64,000 nucleotides of DNA, from positions 1-64,000 of the forward strand of contig CAZGXW010000004.1 of NCBI GenBank assembly GCA_964529975.1. Reading direction: 5' to 3'. Positions 31,663-40,454 of the stretch are shown one piece after another (the first letter of the stretch is position 1; each line of letters begins with the position of its first letter). Position numbers and translations under genes: made by a program. The stretch is from JADFMN01 sp964529975 (lineage in GTDB: Bacteria > Armatimonadota > Fimbriimonadia > Fimbriimonadales > Fimbriimonadaceae). Under the pieces are notes generated by a model. That model made no database searches. It was given only the letters and a program-made list of their open reading frames with translations, and was not told the DNA's origin.

Positions 31663-32657
31663 TTGTCCGGGCTGACCTGGACGTTTGCCTTCTTCTCGTC
31701 GTCGGCCGTCTTTTCGAGCCTGTCTTCGAAGCGCTTCCACATGTCCTTCAGAATCGCTTCGTCTTCAGACACCGCGACGTCCGAGGATCGCAATCGGTCC
31801 GCCACCTTGCGGGCAAGGTCGTTGGCCTGTCGCCCATAGGAGAGCGCGAGCTGGCGCCGGATGTACTCCTTGCGCTCGGGCGAAAGGTCCATGGCCTTCT
31901 TCTCCGTGCGCGCCTCGACATAGAACCTGCGCCAACCTGAGCCTGTCTGCACCCAGTCGGTGACCGTGCCGGGCTTCGCAGGGCCAAGCAGGGACTTCAA
32001 CGGCTCTTGCAGGCCGTCGACGGGCAACTGCCTTCGCTCGCCGCTAGGGTCTTGGTTGTACTTTGCGGCCACAGCCTTGAAGCTCTGCGAAGACCTCAGT
32101 TCGGTGTCGACAAGCTTTTTGCGGTCTTCACTGAGGGCGAAGATCTGATACACGTCGATCATCGCCTGCTCCATGAATTGGTCCGGGTTGTTCTTGATCA
32201 GTTCCTCGACCTCTGCCATCTCGACCGAGATTCCTCGAGTGAGCAGCCTCTCCTCGCTGAGCGAGTACTTGACTTCTTGCCGAATCTGCCCGAGCGTATA
32301 GCCGGCCGCCGTGAGTTCCTTGATGTACGACTGGTTTAGAGCCGTCCGGAACTTCATCTCTTCTTCGACCTCCGCGTCTGTCGGGAGCAGGCCCTCGTCC
32401 GCGGCCATGTGCATGACGATCCGCTGGGTCGCCAGCTCCTGCAACGCCTGGAAACCGAGCGTCTCCGCGACCGGAACCTCGACGACCTGGCCTTGGACCA
32501 CGACGCGCACGGTGCGCTTGGTCGAGATGTACTGGTTGAACTCGTCCATCGTGACGGGCTCGCCGTTTACGGTGACGACGTCCGTCTCGCCCTTGCAGCC
32601 GAACGTGGCAATCAAGGCTAAGGCGGCGAACGAGCAGGCGAAGAGGCGGCTAGTCAT
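31659..32657 (-). CDS. SurA-like peptidyl-prolyl isomerase/foldase lipoprotein
   Basis: 332 residues from the ATG at 32657; an upstream in-frame start lacks a signal sequence. Lipobox LIATFGC at 15-21. Residues 26-190 follow the SurA N-terminal pattern (VVTVNGEPVTMDEFNQYI, LQELATQRIVMHMAADEGL, EVEEEM). Residues 195-280 look like a degenerate parvulin domain (VYQIFALSEDRKKLVDTEL, FKAVAAKYNQDPSG, VTDWVQTGSGWRRFYVE). The C-terminus is a charged helix. It probably helps fold exported or outer-membrane proteins; isomerase activity is doubtful. Confidence 0.8.
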   Translation of the reverse strand: MTSRLFACSFAALALIATFGCKGETDVVTVNGEPVTMDEFNQYISTKRTVRVVVQGQVVEVPVAETLGFQALQELATQRIVMHMAADEGLLPTDAEVEEEMKFRTALNQSYIKELTAAGYTLGQIRQEVKYSLSEERLLTRGISVEMAEVEELIKNNPDQFMEQAMIDVYQIFALSEDRKKLVDTELRSSQSFKAVAAKYNQDPSGERRQLPVDGLQEPLKSLLGPAKPGTVTDWVQTGSGWRRFYVEARTEKKAMDLSPERKEYIRRQLALSYGRQANDLARKVADRLRSSDVAVSEDEAILKDMWKRFEDRLEKTADDEKKANVQVSPDN

Positions 32658-32730
32658 ATCGGTTTGAACACCCTGAACGCGATCAAGCGTTCCTTCTGGG
32701 TTCCCCAGGTTCAAGAATCATGCCAGACGC

Positions 32731-32964
32731 TTAGGCTGAAATGTCAAGGCCACGAGCCTTGGGCTTAGGTAGTTTTGCTGGCTCCTGGCCTGGGGCCTGG
32801 CCTTCGTCGTGGAGTTCGACGGTGTCGTGGGGCTGGTCGTCCTTGGTCTCGTCGTGATCCTTGCCACGCTTGTCCTTGTCGGACTTTTCGACGGCGATGT
32901 GTCGCTCAACGGGTGGGTTGAACTCGACTCGATAGACCCTTCCGATGCCGTCGGAACCTGACAC
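32731..32964 (-). CDS. Small hydrophilic protein in the fliA operon
   Basis: 77 residues; GTG at 32964 preceded by AGGAAG, nine bases after the fliA stop. Starts VSGSDGIGRVYRVEFNPPVERH, then a highly charged Lys/Asp/Glu-rich low-complexity tail (DKDKRGKDHDETKDDQPHD). No family recognised; probably disordered. Its place behind fliA suggests a flagellar link. Confidence 0.6.
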   Translation of the reverse strand: MSGSDGIGRVYRVEFNPPVERHIAVEKSDKDKRGKDHDETKDDQPHDTVELHDEGQAPGQEPAKLPKPKARGLDISA

Positions 32965-32973
32965 GGTTCTTCC

Positions 32974-33759
32974 TCATGCGATCTGCGCCTGTCCTTGTTC
33001 AATCATGAACGTCCTCAGGCGGCCCATCGCTTGTGTATGAAGCTGGTACACGCGGCTCTCGCTCACGCCCAGCACTTTGCCGATCTCCTTGAAGGTCAGA
33101 CCTTCGAAATAGTAGAGCCCGACCACGAGCCTTTCGCGCTCGGGCAGGCGGTCGACGCCGGCAGCGAGCAGACGGCGCAACTCGCGCCCTTCCATCTCGC
33201 CCTCGGTGTTCGCGTCGCGGTCGACGATCATGTCGACGAAGTGGATGCTGTCGTCGCCCTCGCCACCGCCTCCGCCGACGATGTCGTCAAGGCTAAACAC
33301 GTTGGTCCGGCCCATGCGGAAGAGCATGTCGTTGACGTCCTGCTCTGCCATGCCGGTCTCCTCGGCGATCTCCTGCGGGGTCGCAGGCCGACCGAGGCGC
33401 GGCTCCAACTTGACCTGGGCGCGGTCCACGGCCTTCATCTTCTCGCGGATCGAGCGAGGAACCCAGTCCTCGTCGCGCAGCATCTCGAGGATCGCGCCAC
33501 GAATCAGGGCGATCGCGTAGGTCTCGAACTTGACGTCGCGGGTGGGGTCGTACTGGTCCACGCTCTTGATGAGCCCAATGACGCCCGACGAGATGAGGTC
33601 GTCCCTGTCCACGCCGCCAGGGAAACTGGTCACAAGCCGTCCGGCCGTGATCTTGACGAGATAGGAGTAGTGGTCGATCAGGCCGACGCGCGCCTCTGGG
33701 TCTTTGTAGACCTTGAACTGAACCCACGTGCGCTGTAGTTGTTCGGGCGAGAGTGGCAT
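32974..33759 (-). CDS. fliA: RNA polymerase sigma factor FliA (sigma-28)
   Basis: 261 residues of the FliA/WhiG group. Region 2: YLVKITAGRLVTSFPGGVDR, DDLISSGVIGLIKSVDQYDP, FETYAIALIRGAILEMLRDEDWVPRSIRE (the RD.DWvPRs.R signature is diagnostic). Region 3: about 115-160. Region 4: LPERERLVVGLYYFEGLTFKEIGKVLGVSESRVYQLHTQA. It directs transcription of late flagellar genes and is the target of FlgM (2519-2785); the flgM promoter matches its consensus. The small membrane-protein gene ends 15 bases upstream. Confidence 0.93.
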   Translation of the reverse strand: MPLSPEQLQRTWVQFKVYKDPEARVGLIDHYSYLVKITAGRLVTSFPGGVDRDDLISSGVIGLIKSVDQYDPTRDVKFETYAIALIRGAILEMLRDEDWVPRSIREKMKAVDRAQVKLEPRLGRPATPQEIAEETGMAEQDVNDMLFRMGRTNVFSLDDIVGGGGGEGDDSIHFVDMIVDRDANTEGEMEGRELRRLLAAGVDRLPERERLVVGLYYFEGLTFKEIGKVLGVSESRVYQLHTQAMGRLRTFMIEQGQAQIA

Positions 33760-33774
33760 CGTTTCCCAGGGCCG

Positions 33775-34032
33775 CTAGGCGGCCTCCTCCATATCCTCTT
33801 CTGGCTCAGCCGCGGACTTTGACTCTACCACGGCGGGCTTGGCCTTGGCTTGCTTCTTCGGCTTTTCAGCCTTGGGCTGCGGATTGACCACGGACACCCA
33901 AACCCCCGTCACGAGCAGCCCGGCGAAGAAGGCGATCGCCCCCCTCACCACGACGGTCATCGGGTCGACGTCCGCGAGAATGCTCGCTCCCATCGCCGTC
34001 AATGCCATCAGTCCCGCCACGATCGTCTGCAT
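33775..34032 (-). CDS. Small membrane protein upstream of fliA
   Basis: 85 residues. Two hydrophobic helices (about 4-20 and 27-47, AIAFFAGLLVTGVWVSVV) followed by a Lys/Ala/Pro/Glu-rich cytoplasmic tail (PKAEKPKKQAKAKPAVVE). No family recognised. It lies 15 bases before fliA in the same direction, the place where several bacteria keep small flagellar-operon membrane proteins of unknown function. Confidence 0.7.
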   Translation of the reverse strand: MQTIVAGLMALTAMGASILADVDPMTVVVRGAIAFFAGLLVTGVWVSVVNPQPKAEKPKKQAKAKPAVVESKSAAEPEEDMEEAA

Positions 34033-34147
34033 CCGTTAACTGCCTGCCCAACGAGGTCTTTAGAGTCCTCTTTCCACATTCTGGTAGTTATCGGGATGAG
34101 CCTCAGGGGGAACCTACCAAAAACTGCAAGATTCTGGGTTCAAGAAC

Positions 34148-34909
34148 CTAGAGCGGAATCTGAAGGCCGTCCCAGGCCAGTTGGATGCCACTGGGCATTG
34201 TGGCGTTGGTGAGGTCGTGGTCATAGTCGTCGCTGAGGTGTGTGAAGTAGGTTTGGCGGGCGCCGAGGGCCAGGGCGACCTCTATGGCCTGGTCGAAGTG
34301 GAAGTGGTTGGGGTGAGGGCGGTATCGGACGGCGTCCAGGATCAGGGTGTCGAGTCCGGTGAGCAGGGCAAGGGCGGGAACGGGGATGTGGTTGACGTCG
34401 GTCACATAGGCGAAATCGTTGACCCGCAGGCCGAGCACCGGGATCGGGCCGTGGTCGACCCAAAACGTGCGGATGGTCAACCCGCCGAGTTCGAGCACTT
34501 CGGGCACATCGCGAAGGTCGAAGCGTGGAACCCAAATGCCGGGTGGATAGTCCTCGAAAGCATACGCGAACACGCGCCTGATGTCTTCCTGGTAGCGCGG
34601 GGCCGTGTACACGGGCATCTCCTGGCCCGTCTTGAGGCAGAACGAGCGCAAGTCGTCCATTCCCATGATGTGGTCCGCGTGGGTGTGCGTGATCAGGCAC
34701 GCCTCAATGTCTTGGATGTCCTCGCGGAGGAGTTGCAGGCGCAGTTCAGGGGCGCAGTCGACTAGCACGTTTCCGCTAGGGCCGCACAAGACGATCGAAG
34801 GGCGCGTACGGTGGTTCTTCGCGTTTGCAAGAAACTCAGGGGAGTAGGTCCGCCCCGGCGTCGGCACGCCGTTGCTCGTGCCAGACCCCAGAACGATGGC
34901 GTGGGGCAT
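34148..34909 (-). CDS. MBL-fold metallo-hydrolase (PhnP/RNase Z-like)
   Basis: 253 residues. The zinc-binding motif HTHADHIMGMDD, plus VDHGPIPVLGLRV, DVNHIP, LILDAVRYRPHPNHFHFDQAIE and THLSDDYDHD, matches the PhnP-like phosphodiesterase branch that acts on cyclic phosphates or nucleotides. The N-terminal GSGTSNGVPTPG loop is typical. Cytoplasmic. Its ATG overlaps the stop of the upstream gene (TGATG), so they are coupled. The physiological substrate is not evident. Confidence 0.87.
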   Translation of the reverse strand: MPHAIVLGSGTSNGVPTPGRTYSPEFLANAKNHRTRPSIVLCGPSGNVLVDCAPELRLQLLREDIQDIEACLITHTHADHIMGMDDLRSFCLKTGQEMPVYTAPRYQEDIRRVFAYAFEDYPPGIWVPRFDLRDVPEVLELGGLTIRTFWVDHGPIPVLGLRVNDFAYVTDVNHIPVPALALLTGLDTLILDAVRYRPHPNHFHFDQAIEVALALGARQTYFTHLSDDYDHDLTNATMPSGIQLAWDGLQIPL

Positions 34910-35517
34910 CAGCGCTCAAACGCCTTTTCGAGCACTCTTGCCGCGACAAGCGTGCTCGGGACTTCAGCGTAGGACGCAATCCGATCAAGGCAACGCGCGA
35001 AGTTCCGCTCGTCCATGTCGTCTGTGACCGGCTTTTCAATGAGCGCGTCCGCGACGATGTCGACGGCCTCAATAAAGAACCTCGCCCTGGTCTGCGGCAA
35101 TGAGCGGTTCTCCATCTCGGCGAACCTGCGGCTCAGTTTCTCGTAGAGCCCCTCCCAAGACTGGCCTGCGCTGAGTTCGGCCCTCGCCCGGTTAAGGGCC
35201 TGCTCTTGGAGTTGCCGCTTGATGCGGTCGCTTTCCTTGATCGCGGCCCAGTCGTCTGCCGTGTTGCCCTGGATGACTCGAACGGCCAATAGGGTGCCGA
35301 GTTCGCGCCCCATCGTGTCTTCGATGGCTTTGCGGGTGGCCGGGAGATTGAGGTGCCCGCCGATCTCGTGGTTCTTGTGAGGGACGCCGATGATGAGCAT
35401 TCCGTCCTCGAACGCGACGACGGACGCGGCATTGAGCGCGTTCCAAACGGCGACGCCGGTGACGTTGTTCCTGATCTCCGGGAGGGCGTTCCTCCAGACT
35501 TCCGCTAAGTCGGGCAT
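34909..35517 (-). CDS. Protein with a DnaA-N-like domain
   Basis: 202 residues. Residues 5-88 (VWRNALPEIRNNVTGVAVWNA, FEDGMLIIGVPHKNHEIG, ELGTLLAVRVIQGN) follow the pattern of the DnaA N-terminal (domain I) fold, but no AAA+ or DNA-binding domain follows. Residues 90-202 are helical, with an ALNRARAELSAGQSWEGLYEKLSRRF segment and a four-helix-like C-terminus. Cytoplasmic. A regulatory partner role with a DnaA-type protein is possible, not shown. Confidence 0.7.
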   Translation of the reverse strand: MPDLAEVWRNALPEIRNNVTGVAVWNALNAASVVAFEDGMLIIGVPHKNHEIGGHLNLPATRKAIEDTMGRELGTLLAVRVIQGNTADDWAAIKESDRIKRQLQEQALNRARAELSAGQSWEGLYEKLSRRFAEMENRSLPQTRARFFIEAVDIVADALIEKPVTDDMDERNFARCLDRIASYAEVPSTLVAARVLEKAFER

Positions 35518-35545
35518 TGCGCCAAGTATGGCGCAAGCCCTTGGC

Positions 35546-36064
35546 TCACTGCCTGCGGGCTGCGAACGGGTCCTCTCCGAACTGCCTGTCGCCCGGACGC
35601 GGCTTAAACGTGAACTGGCTGAGCCAGCGACCCTGATAAACGATGTCTCCGTTCATGCCTTCGCCGACGCCGTTGAACACTTCCCCCGAGGTCTCGAGTT
35701 CGACTTTGCCTTTGCCCGGAATGTTGAACTGGACGAGGTACCTCAGTTCGCTCGGGTCGTGGAACTCAGGGTCGATCACTGGGTTCGCCCTCTTGTCTGC
35801 GATCACCTTGGCGATCACGTACACGTCGTTGGCGCGCTGGACGGGCTTCTTAGACGGGTCTCCAAACGCCTCACCCCAGCCAGAGGCAAGCGCAATCACC
35901 GCAAGCACGACGCCAATGGGGATGAGCAGAAGGCCAGCAACGATCCATGCGCCGCTAAAGAAAAGGACACCGGCCGCTGTGAGCAGGATCCCACCGACGA
36001 AACAGGAGACCCCTGCGACCATGAGCCTGGTCACGCGCAACTGTTTGTTGTCCCCAGAGTCCAT
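35546..36064 (-). CDS. Hypothetical membrane protein
   Basis: 172 residues. Two membrane helices at about 14-36 and 40-62 (MVAGVSCFVGGILLTAAGVL, IVAGLLLIPIGVVLAVIAL). A soluble domain of about 90 residues follows (ANDVYVIAKVIADKRANP, ELRYLVQFNIPGKGKVELET, GMNGDIVYQGRWLSQFTF) with the pattern of small membrane-anchored beta domains of the DUF2500 type. No function assigned. It lies between the RNase gene and the DnaA-N-like gene on the same strand. Confidence 0.7.
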   Translation of the reverse strand: MDSGDNKQLRVTRLMVAGVSCFVGGILLTAAGVLFFSGAWIVAGLLLIPIGVVLAVIALASGWGEAFGDPSKKPVQRANDVYVIAKVIADKRANPVIDPEFHDPSELRYLVQFNIPGKGKVELETSGEVFNGVGEGMNGDIVYQGRWLSQFTFKPRPGDRQFGEDPFAARRQ

Positions 36065-36095
36065 AAACCCCCTCCAGTCAAGGGGATTCTAGCAC

Positions 36096-37865
36096 CTAGG
36101 CGGGCCGGACGGCACCCTGGACGATCACATCGCCCACGGCGAAGGCGCGTCGAATGTCCTGGAGGACGACCTTCACCCGCTGCCCGACGTGCTCAGTCCC
36201 GCTGATGAGTTCGACGTAGTAGCCGCCGTCGGTCCAAGCGATCGCCTTTTCGGTGGCCTCGTCCGCCGAAGACCGGACGTTGCAGTCGATGACCTGCGCC
36301 CGTCGATATCCCATGTGCTCGCGGTCCATCTCTTCTATCGAGCCCGACTCCACGTCGAACTCCTCAAACGCGAAGTCGAAGTTGGCGCGGATGTAGAGCC
36401 CTCGCTTCAGTTCGTGCTCCATCTCCTCGATCGACTCGCCGTCCGCACCGATCAGGCTCTCGACGACTGCCGGGTGACACTCGATGTAGAACGCGTTGCC
36501 CGGCTCGTTCAGGCGCCGGCGCATTTCACGCTCGATCCACAGGCCGACGGTGTCTGCGCTCGCAATCCGGCCGCGACCTTCGCACGTAGGACACAGGCTA
36601 GTGATCGCCTCGGTCACGCTCTCGCCTGTGCGCTTACGCGTGATCTCGACGAGCCCGAGCGAGGACACACGTCCCACGCGCGTCCGCGCACGGTCTCGCG
36701 CCAGGTGCGAGGTGAAGTGGTCCATGAGTTTCTTGCGGTCGGCGGCGTCCTCCATGTCGATGAAGTCGATGACGATGATGCCGCCCATATCGCGGAGGCG
36801 GAGTTGCCGGCACACCTCTTCGGCCGCCTCGAGGTTTGCCTTCAAGATCGTGTCGCTGAGCGATTTACTCCCGACCTGTTTGCCGGTGTTGATGTCGATG
36901 GCAGTGAGGGCCTCGGTCTCATCGATGACGAGATAGCCGCCGGCCTTCAGCCAGACCTTGTGCTCTAGCAGCCTGTCGAGGTCCTTCTCGACGCCGTAGT
37001 GGTCGTAGATCGGTTCTGGCCGGTCGTAGAGGTGGATCTTCTCGCGCAGTTTGGGCGCGACCATCCCTGCGACCAGGCTGACCTTCTCGTACTCCTCTGG
37101 GTCGTCGATAACGAGTTTGTCGATCTCGTCTCCAAAGACGTCGCGGATGGTGCGGTAGAGCAGAGTCTGGTCGCGGTGGACGACGGCAGGAGCCCTCTGC
37201 TTCTTGGCCGCCTCCAAAACCTGCGCCCAAAGTTGTTGGAGAAACTGGATGTCGGCCTTGAGTTCGGTCTGAGTCCTGCCCTCACACTCGGTGCGGAGCA
37301 CTAGGCCAAAGCCGTCTGGGATAAGTTTCTCTCCGATCTTGCGGAGCCGGTCGCGCTCCTTCCTGTCCTCGATCTTCCTGCTGACGCCCAAATGGTTCCC
37401 CTCGGGCATGAGCACGACGTAGCGGCCAGGAAGCGAGATGCGCGTCGTTACTCGCGCGCCCTTGGTGCCGCGCGGTCCCTTCGTGACCTGTACCATCAGT
37501 TCCTGTCCGGGCTTGATGAGTTCCTTGATCTTGCGCCGACGGAGTTCGCTTCGCCGGATGCTCGCGGGCGAGCCGTCGCTCGTGTCCTCGGGAAGGATAT
37601 CGGCGACGTAGAGGAACGCGTTGCGCTCGAGACCGATGTCGACGAAGGCCGCGTCCATGCCGGGAAGCACGTTTTGGACGATGCCCTTAAAGATGCTACC
37701 GACGACCCGCTCCTCGCGCTCGACGCGGTACTCCATGAGTTTCTGGTTCTCGAGGACCGCGATGCGGGTCTCCCTGCTTGCGCAGTTGACGATGATCTCG
37801 ATGGTGTTCGGGGCGGGAGACGCCTTCTTGGTGCGCGGAGCGCGCGGACCGCTGTTCTTCTTCAA
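36096..37865 (-). CDS. rng: Ribonuclease E/G family endoribonuclease
   Basis: 589 residues, TTG start. S1 domain (about 30-130: GIVQNVLPGMDAAFVDIGLERNAFLY), 5'-sensor region and RNase H-like core, with DNase I-like catalytic acids in EALTAIDINTG and IIVIDFIDMED and the zinc-link CPTCEGRG. The length fits the RNase G / short RNase E class, without the long degradosome-binding tail. The N-terminus starts with a basic stretch (KKNSGPRAPRTKKA) absent from E. coli RNase G. It processes rRNA and mRNA 5' ends. Confidence 0.9.
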   Translation of the reverse strand: MKKNSGPRAPRTKKASPAPNTIEIIVNCASRETRIAVLENQKLMEYRVEREERVVGSIFKGIVQNVLPGMDAAFVDIGLERNAFLYVADILPEDTSDGSPASIRRSELRRRKIKELIKPGQELMVQVTKGPRGTKGARVTTRISLPGRYVVLMPEGNHLGVSRKIEDRKERDRLRKIGEKLIPDGFGLVLRTECEGRTQTELKADIQFLQQLWAQVLEAAKKQRAPAVVHRDQTLLYRTIRDVFGDEIDKLVIDDPEEYEKVSLVAGMVAPKLREKIHLYDRPEPIYDHYGVEKDLDRLLEHKVWLKAGGYLVIDETEALTAIDINTGKQVGSKSLSDTILKANLEAAEEVCRQLRLRDMGGIIVIDFIDMEDAADRKKLMDHFTSHLARDRARTRVGRVSSLGLVEITRKRTGESVTEAITSLCPTCEGRGRIASADTVGLWIEREMRRRLNEPGNAFYIECHPAVVESLIGADGESIEEMEHELKRGLYIRANFDFAFEEFDVESGSIEEMDREHMGYRRAQVIDCNVRSSADEATEKAIAWTDGGYYVELISGTEHVGQRVKVVLQDIRRAFAVGDVIVQGAVRPA

Positions 37866-38033
37866 TTCAAATCCTACTGTCCAGGGCCAGGAGTGTGGCG
37901 GAGTGCCTGGTCCGGGGCTCTCTCATACGCCGACGGCGCCGTGGACAGTCTGGATTGTACCTTTGGCCTAGGGCACGTATCTCGAGGCCTATCTCCCGGC
38001 TCTACTGGTTCAAGCGGCCCGAAACGAGGCCGC

Positions 38034-39728
38034 ATGAGGAAGTTGATGAAAGAGGCTTTACGCTTTCGATTCTTGACCCTGGTTCTCTTGGTGGGCAGCC
38101 TGGTCCTTGCGATCGCCGCTGGGTGCGGCGGCGGAGGCGGGGGCGGCTCTCTAGGCGGGCTCAATGTTTTTATCACGGACGACCTGAGCCAGGACTACGA
38201 CCAAGTCTGGGTGACCGTGCACCAGATCGAACTTCAAGGTGCGGGAGGCGGGTTCACGACCGTCTTTCAAAGCGCAGAAGGCGTTCCGGTCGACCTGACC
38301 AGCCTTAACGACGGTGCCCCAAAGTTCCTGTTCATGGGCAAGGACTCGGTCCCGGCGGGCGACTATTCGGGGATGCGCGTCACGATGGCGCGTGGGCTCA
38401 CGCTGGTTGCGACGGGCTCGTCCTCGGGCGAATCCTGCACGTTCGATCCCAGTCTCGACTTCGGTGCAAGCCAGACGCGCGCGTCGTTTAGTTTCGGCGC
38501 GAACTTAGCGATCAACGGCCCAGCGAACGTAGTGCTGGACTTCGACCTTCCCAACTGGACCAAGAACGGTTCGGTCGTGACCCCGGCTTTCCAGCGTGGA
38601 GACGACTCGACGATTGACAACCCCCTTCGCCATGAAAGCGAGGACTACCACGGCACGATCGGCAGCCTCAGCGGGACTGCCCCCGACCAGACTTTCGTTC
38701 TGCGAAGGACGAGCGGCAACTTCAACGTCGTGACCAATTCAGGCACGATCGTGTTCAACGAGAACGGTGCAGGCAGCCCGGCACTGGCAAACAACCAACG
38801 TGTTGAGGTGCGCGGCCGCTTCGACACCACGTCGAACGCGCTCGTGGCGACGGTCATCAAGGTCGAGGACAGCAACGACGACGACGACAAGGTCGAAGGA
38901 CCGACGTCGAACCTCAATGAAGTGGCGATGACGGTCGACGTCGCGGTGCGCGAGGTCGAAGGGTTCCTCCCGAGCGACCCGATCGTCCACGTGCAGTTCA
39001 GCGCGAGCACGCGGTTCTTCACGAAGGTCGGCATGCCTCTCACCCTGGGCGAGATGCTGACGTTCCTCGCGACAGGCATCGAGGTCGAGGCCGAAGGCGT
39101 GTACGACGCCGGGTCGAACACGCTGAACGCCGTCAAGATCAAGCTCCATCCGGAGGACGACGATGACCACGAAGCAGAGGCAAAGGGCTCGGCGAGCAAC
39201 ATTAACTCGGGCGCAGGCACGTTTGACCTAACGATCTACAGTTGGTACGGCTTCTCGAGCACGAGCGGCGCGGTGATCAGCGTCGTCACGAACGGCTCGA
39301 CCACGTACCGCAACGACAACGGCGACACGATCTCGGCGGGCGACTTCTTCACAGGAATCCAGTCGGGCCTCTTCGCCGAAGTCGAGGGCACGTTCAGCAA
39401 CGGCGTGCTCACGGCGTCGAAGGCGAAACTGGAAGACGAAGGCGGCGGCGGAACCGGCCAGCCCGAAGCGAAGGGTTACGTCATATCCTCAAACCTCGGA
39501 GCGGGCACGGTCACGATCAGCCTCGTCGAATGGTTCGGCTTCAACGGAAGTTGGGGCGCCCAGCAGGTCATTCAAACGACGGGCTCGACCTCGTTTGAAG
39601 ACGACAACGGTGATCCGATGACCCAAGCGGCGTTCTTTGCCGGCCTCACGGCTGGCAAAGTGATCGACGCGAAGGGCTCCTACAGTGGAGGAATCCTCAC
39701 GGCGACACGGGCTCGCTACAAGGACTGA
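38034..39728 (+). CDS. DUF4382/DUF5666 repeat lipoprotein
   Basis: 564 residues from the ATG at 38034 (CGAGG five bases upstream). Lipobox LAIAAGC followed by a Gly run. Residues 40-185 match DUF4382 (LNVFITDDLSQDYDQVWVT, VDLTSLNDGAPKFL, VPAGDYSGMRVTM). From 200 on there are four DUF5666-type modules (GTIVFNENG, NNQRVEVRGRFD, IEVEAEGVYD, LFAEVEGTFSNG). Asp-rich linkers (NDDDDK, EDDDDHE) between modules may bind calcium. It is probably a surface lipoprotein; no catalytic site is seen. A 15-bp hairpin follows. Confidence 0.8.
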   Translation: MRKLMKEALRFRFLTLVLLVGSLVLAIAAGCGGGGGGGSLGGLNVFITDDLSQDYDQVWVTVHQIELQGAGGGFTTVFQSAEGVPVDLTSLNDGAPKFLFMGKDSVPAGDYSGMRVTMARGLTLVATGSSSGESCTFDPSLDFGASQTRASFSFGANLAINGPANVVLDFDLPNWTKNGSVVTPAFQRGDDSTIDNPLRHESEDYHGTIGSLSGTAPDQTFVLRRTSGNFNVVTNSGTIVFNENGAGSPALANNQRVEVRGRFDTTSNALVATVIKVEDSNDDDDKVEGPTSNLNEVAMTVDVAVREVEGFLPSDPIVHVQFSASTRFFTKVGMPLTLGEMLTFLATGIEVEAEGVYDAGSNTLNAVKIKLHPEDDDDHEAEAKGSASNINSGAGTFDLTIYSWYGFSSTSGAVISVVTNGSTTYRNDNGDTISAGDFFTGIQSGLFAEVEGTFSNGVLTASKAKLEDEGGGGTGQPEAKGYVISSNLGAGTVTISLVEWFGFNGSWGAQQVIQTTGSTSFEDDNGDPMTQAAFFAGLTAGKVIDAKGSYSGGILTATRARYKD

Positions 39729-39747
39729 CGACGAGAAGGCCCGCGAG

Positions 39748-39781
39748 GAGCGTAGGCTCGGCGCAAGCCGGGCCTACGCTC
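39748..39781. terminator. Bidirectional hairpin with GCAA tetraloop
   Basis: A 15-bp stem with one G-T pair (GAGCGTAGGCTCGGC pairing with GCCGGGCCTACGCTC) closed by GCAA, between the converging DUF4382 and methyltransferase genes. It overlaps the last codons of the methyltransferase. Confidence 0.65.
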
Positions 39782-40451
39782 GTTCGTACAGCACGAAGGC
39801 GTTGTCGCGACCCTTCTTGCTGAAAATCGGCAGGCGCTCGACCTCTTTCCAACCGAGTTCGCGCAGCGTATTGTCCAGGATGTCGCGTTCGTGGACGTGC
39901 TCAAGCCAGCGCCCTCTTCGACGTCGCTCGAGGTTGACCCACCAAACTGTCGCCTTTGCTCGAAAGCGCCTCCACGAGCCGGGTTCTCCTTGCCAGACTC
40001 CCAGTCCAAGCAGGAGGTTGCGGCCCGCCACAAGGTCGAGGTTACGTACGACGTCGGGAACCTTCTCGCTAGGGATCCAATTGAGAAACCTCACACATGC
40101 GACCAGGTCAAACCTCTCTCCGACGCTCTGGAAAAACCCTCGATCGTAGGCGTCGCCCTTGACGAGTTCGACGCGGTGGCTCGGATAGGCATCGAGTTTC
40201 TTCGCAGCCTCGTTGAGCATGTCTTGTGAAGCATCGACTCCCATTGCGCGCACTCCCTTCTCGGCGTACTTCGGCAGCCATCGTCCCGTGCCGACAGGGA
40301 GGTCGAACACGGACGTCGGTTGGCACGCTTCCCAAAGCCGGTCGAACGCCTCTTCTTCCGCCTGGTAGCGCTTGGACCCTACACGCGTAGAATCGTAGTC
40401 CTTGGCTCGATCGCCCGAGTACTGCTTGACGAGTTTCTCTTCAGTCGGCAT
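39774..40451 (-). CDS. Class I SAM-dependent methyltransferase
   Basis: 225 residues. The AdoMet site is VFDLPVGTGRWLP (motif I), MGVDASQDML (acidic loop), ELVKGDAYD, and FDLVACVRFLNWI (motif IV). N-terminus YSGDRAKDYDSTR is typical of the methyltransferase-11/25 group. Substrate not evident. It starts three bases after the stop of the upstream ParB-like gene, so the two form an operon; this pair recalls genes of surface-glycan clusters. Confidence 0.85.
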   Translation of the reverse strand: MPTEEKLVKQYSGDRAKDYDSTRVGSKRYQAEEEAFDRLWEACQPTSVFDLPVGTGRWLPKYAEKGVRAMGVDASQDMLNEAAKKLDAYPSHRVELVKGDAYDRGFFQSVGERFDLVACVRFLNWIPSEKVPDVVRNLDLVAGRNLLLGLGVWQGEPGSWRRFRAKATVWWVNLERRRRGRWLEHVHERDILDNTLRELGWKEVERLPIFSKKGRDNAFVLYERA

Positions 40452-40454
40452 GCG

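Noticed and set aside
34088..34095. CCCGATAA on the minus strand as a FliA -10 box for the small membrane protein/fliA operon
   Set aside because: No TAAA at the required spacing upstream.
37392..38033. N-terminal extension of the DUF4382 lipoprotein
   Set aside because: It would be antisense to the RNase E/G gene; the lipoprotein signal begins at the ATG at 38034.
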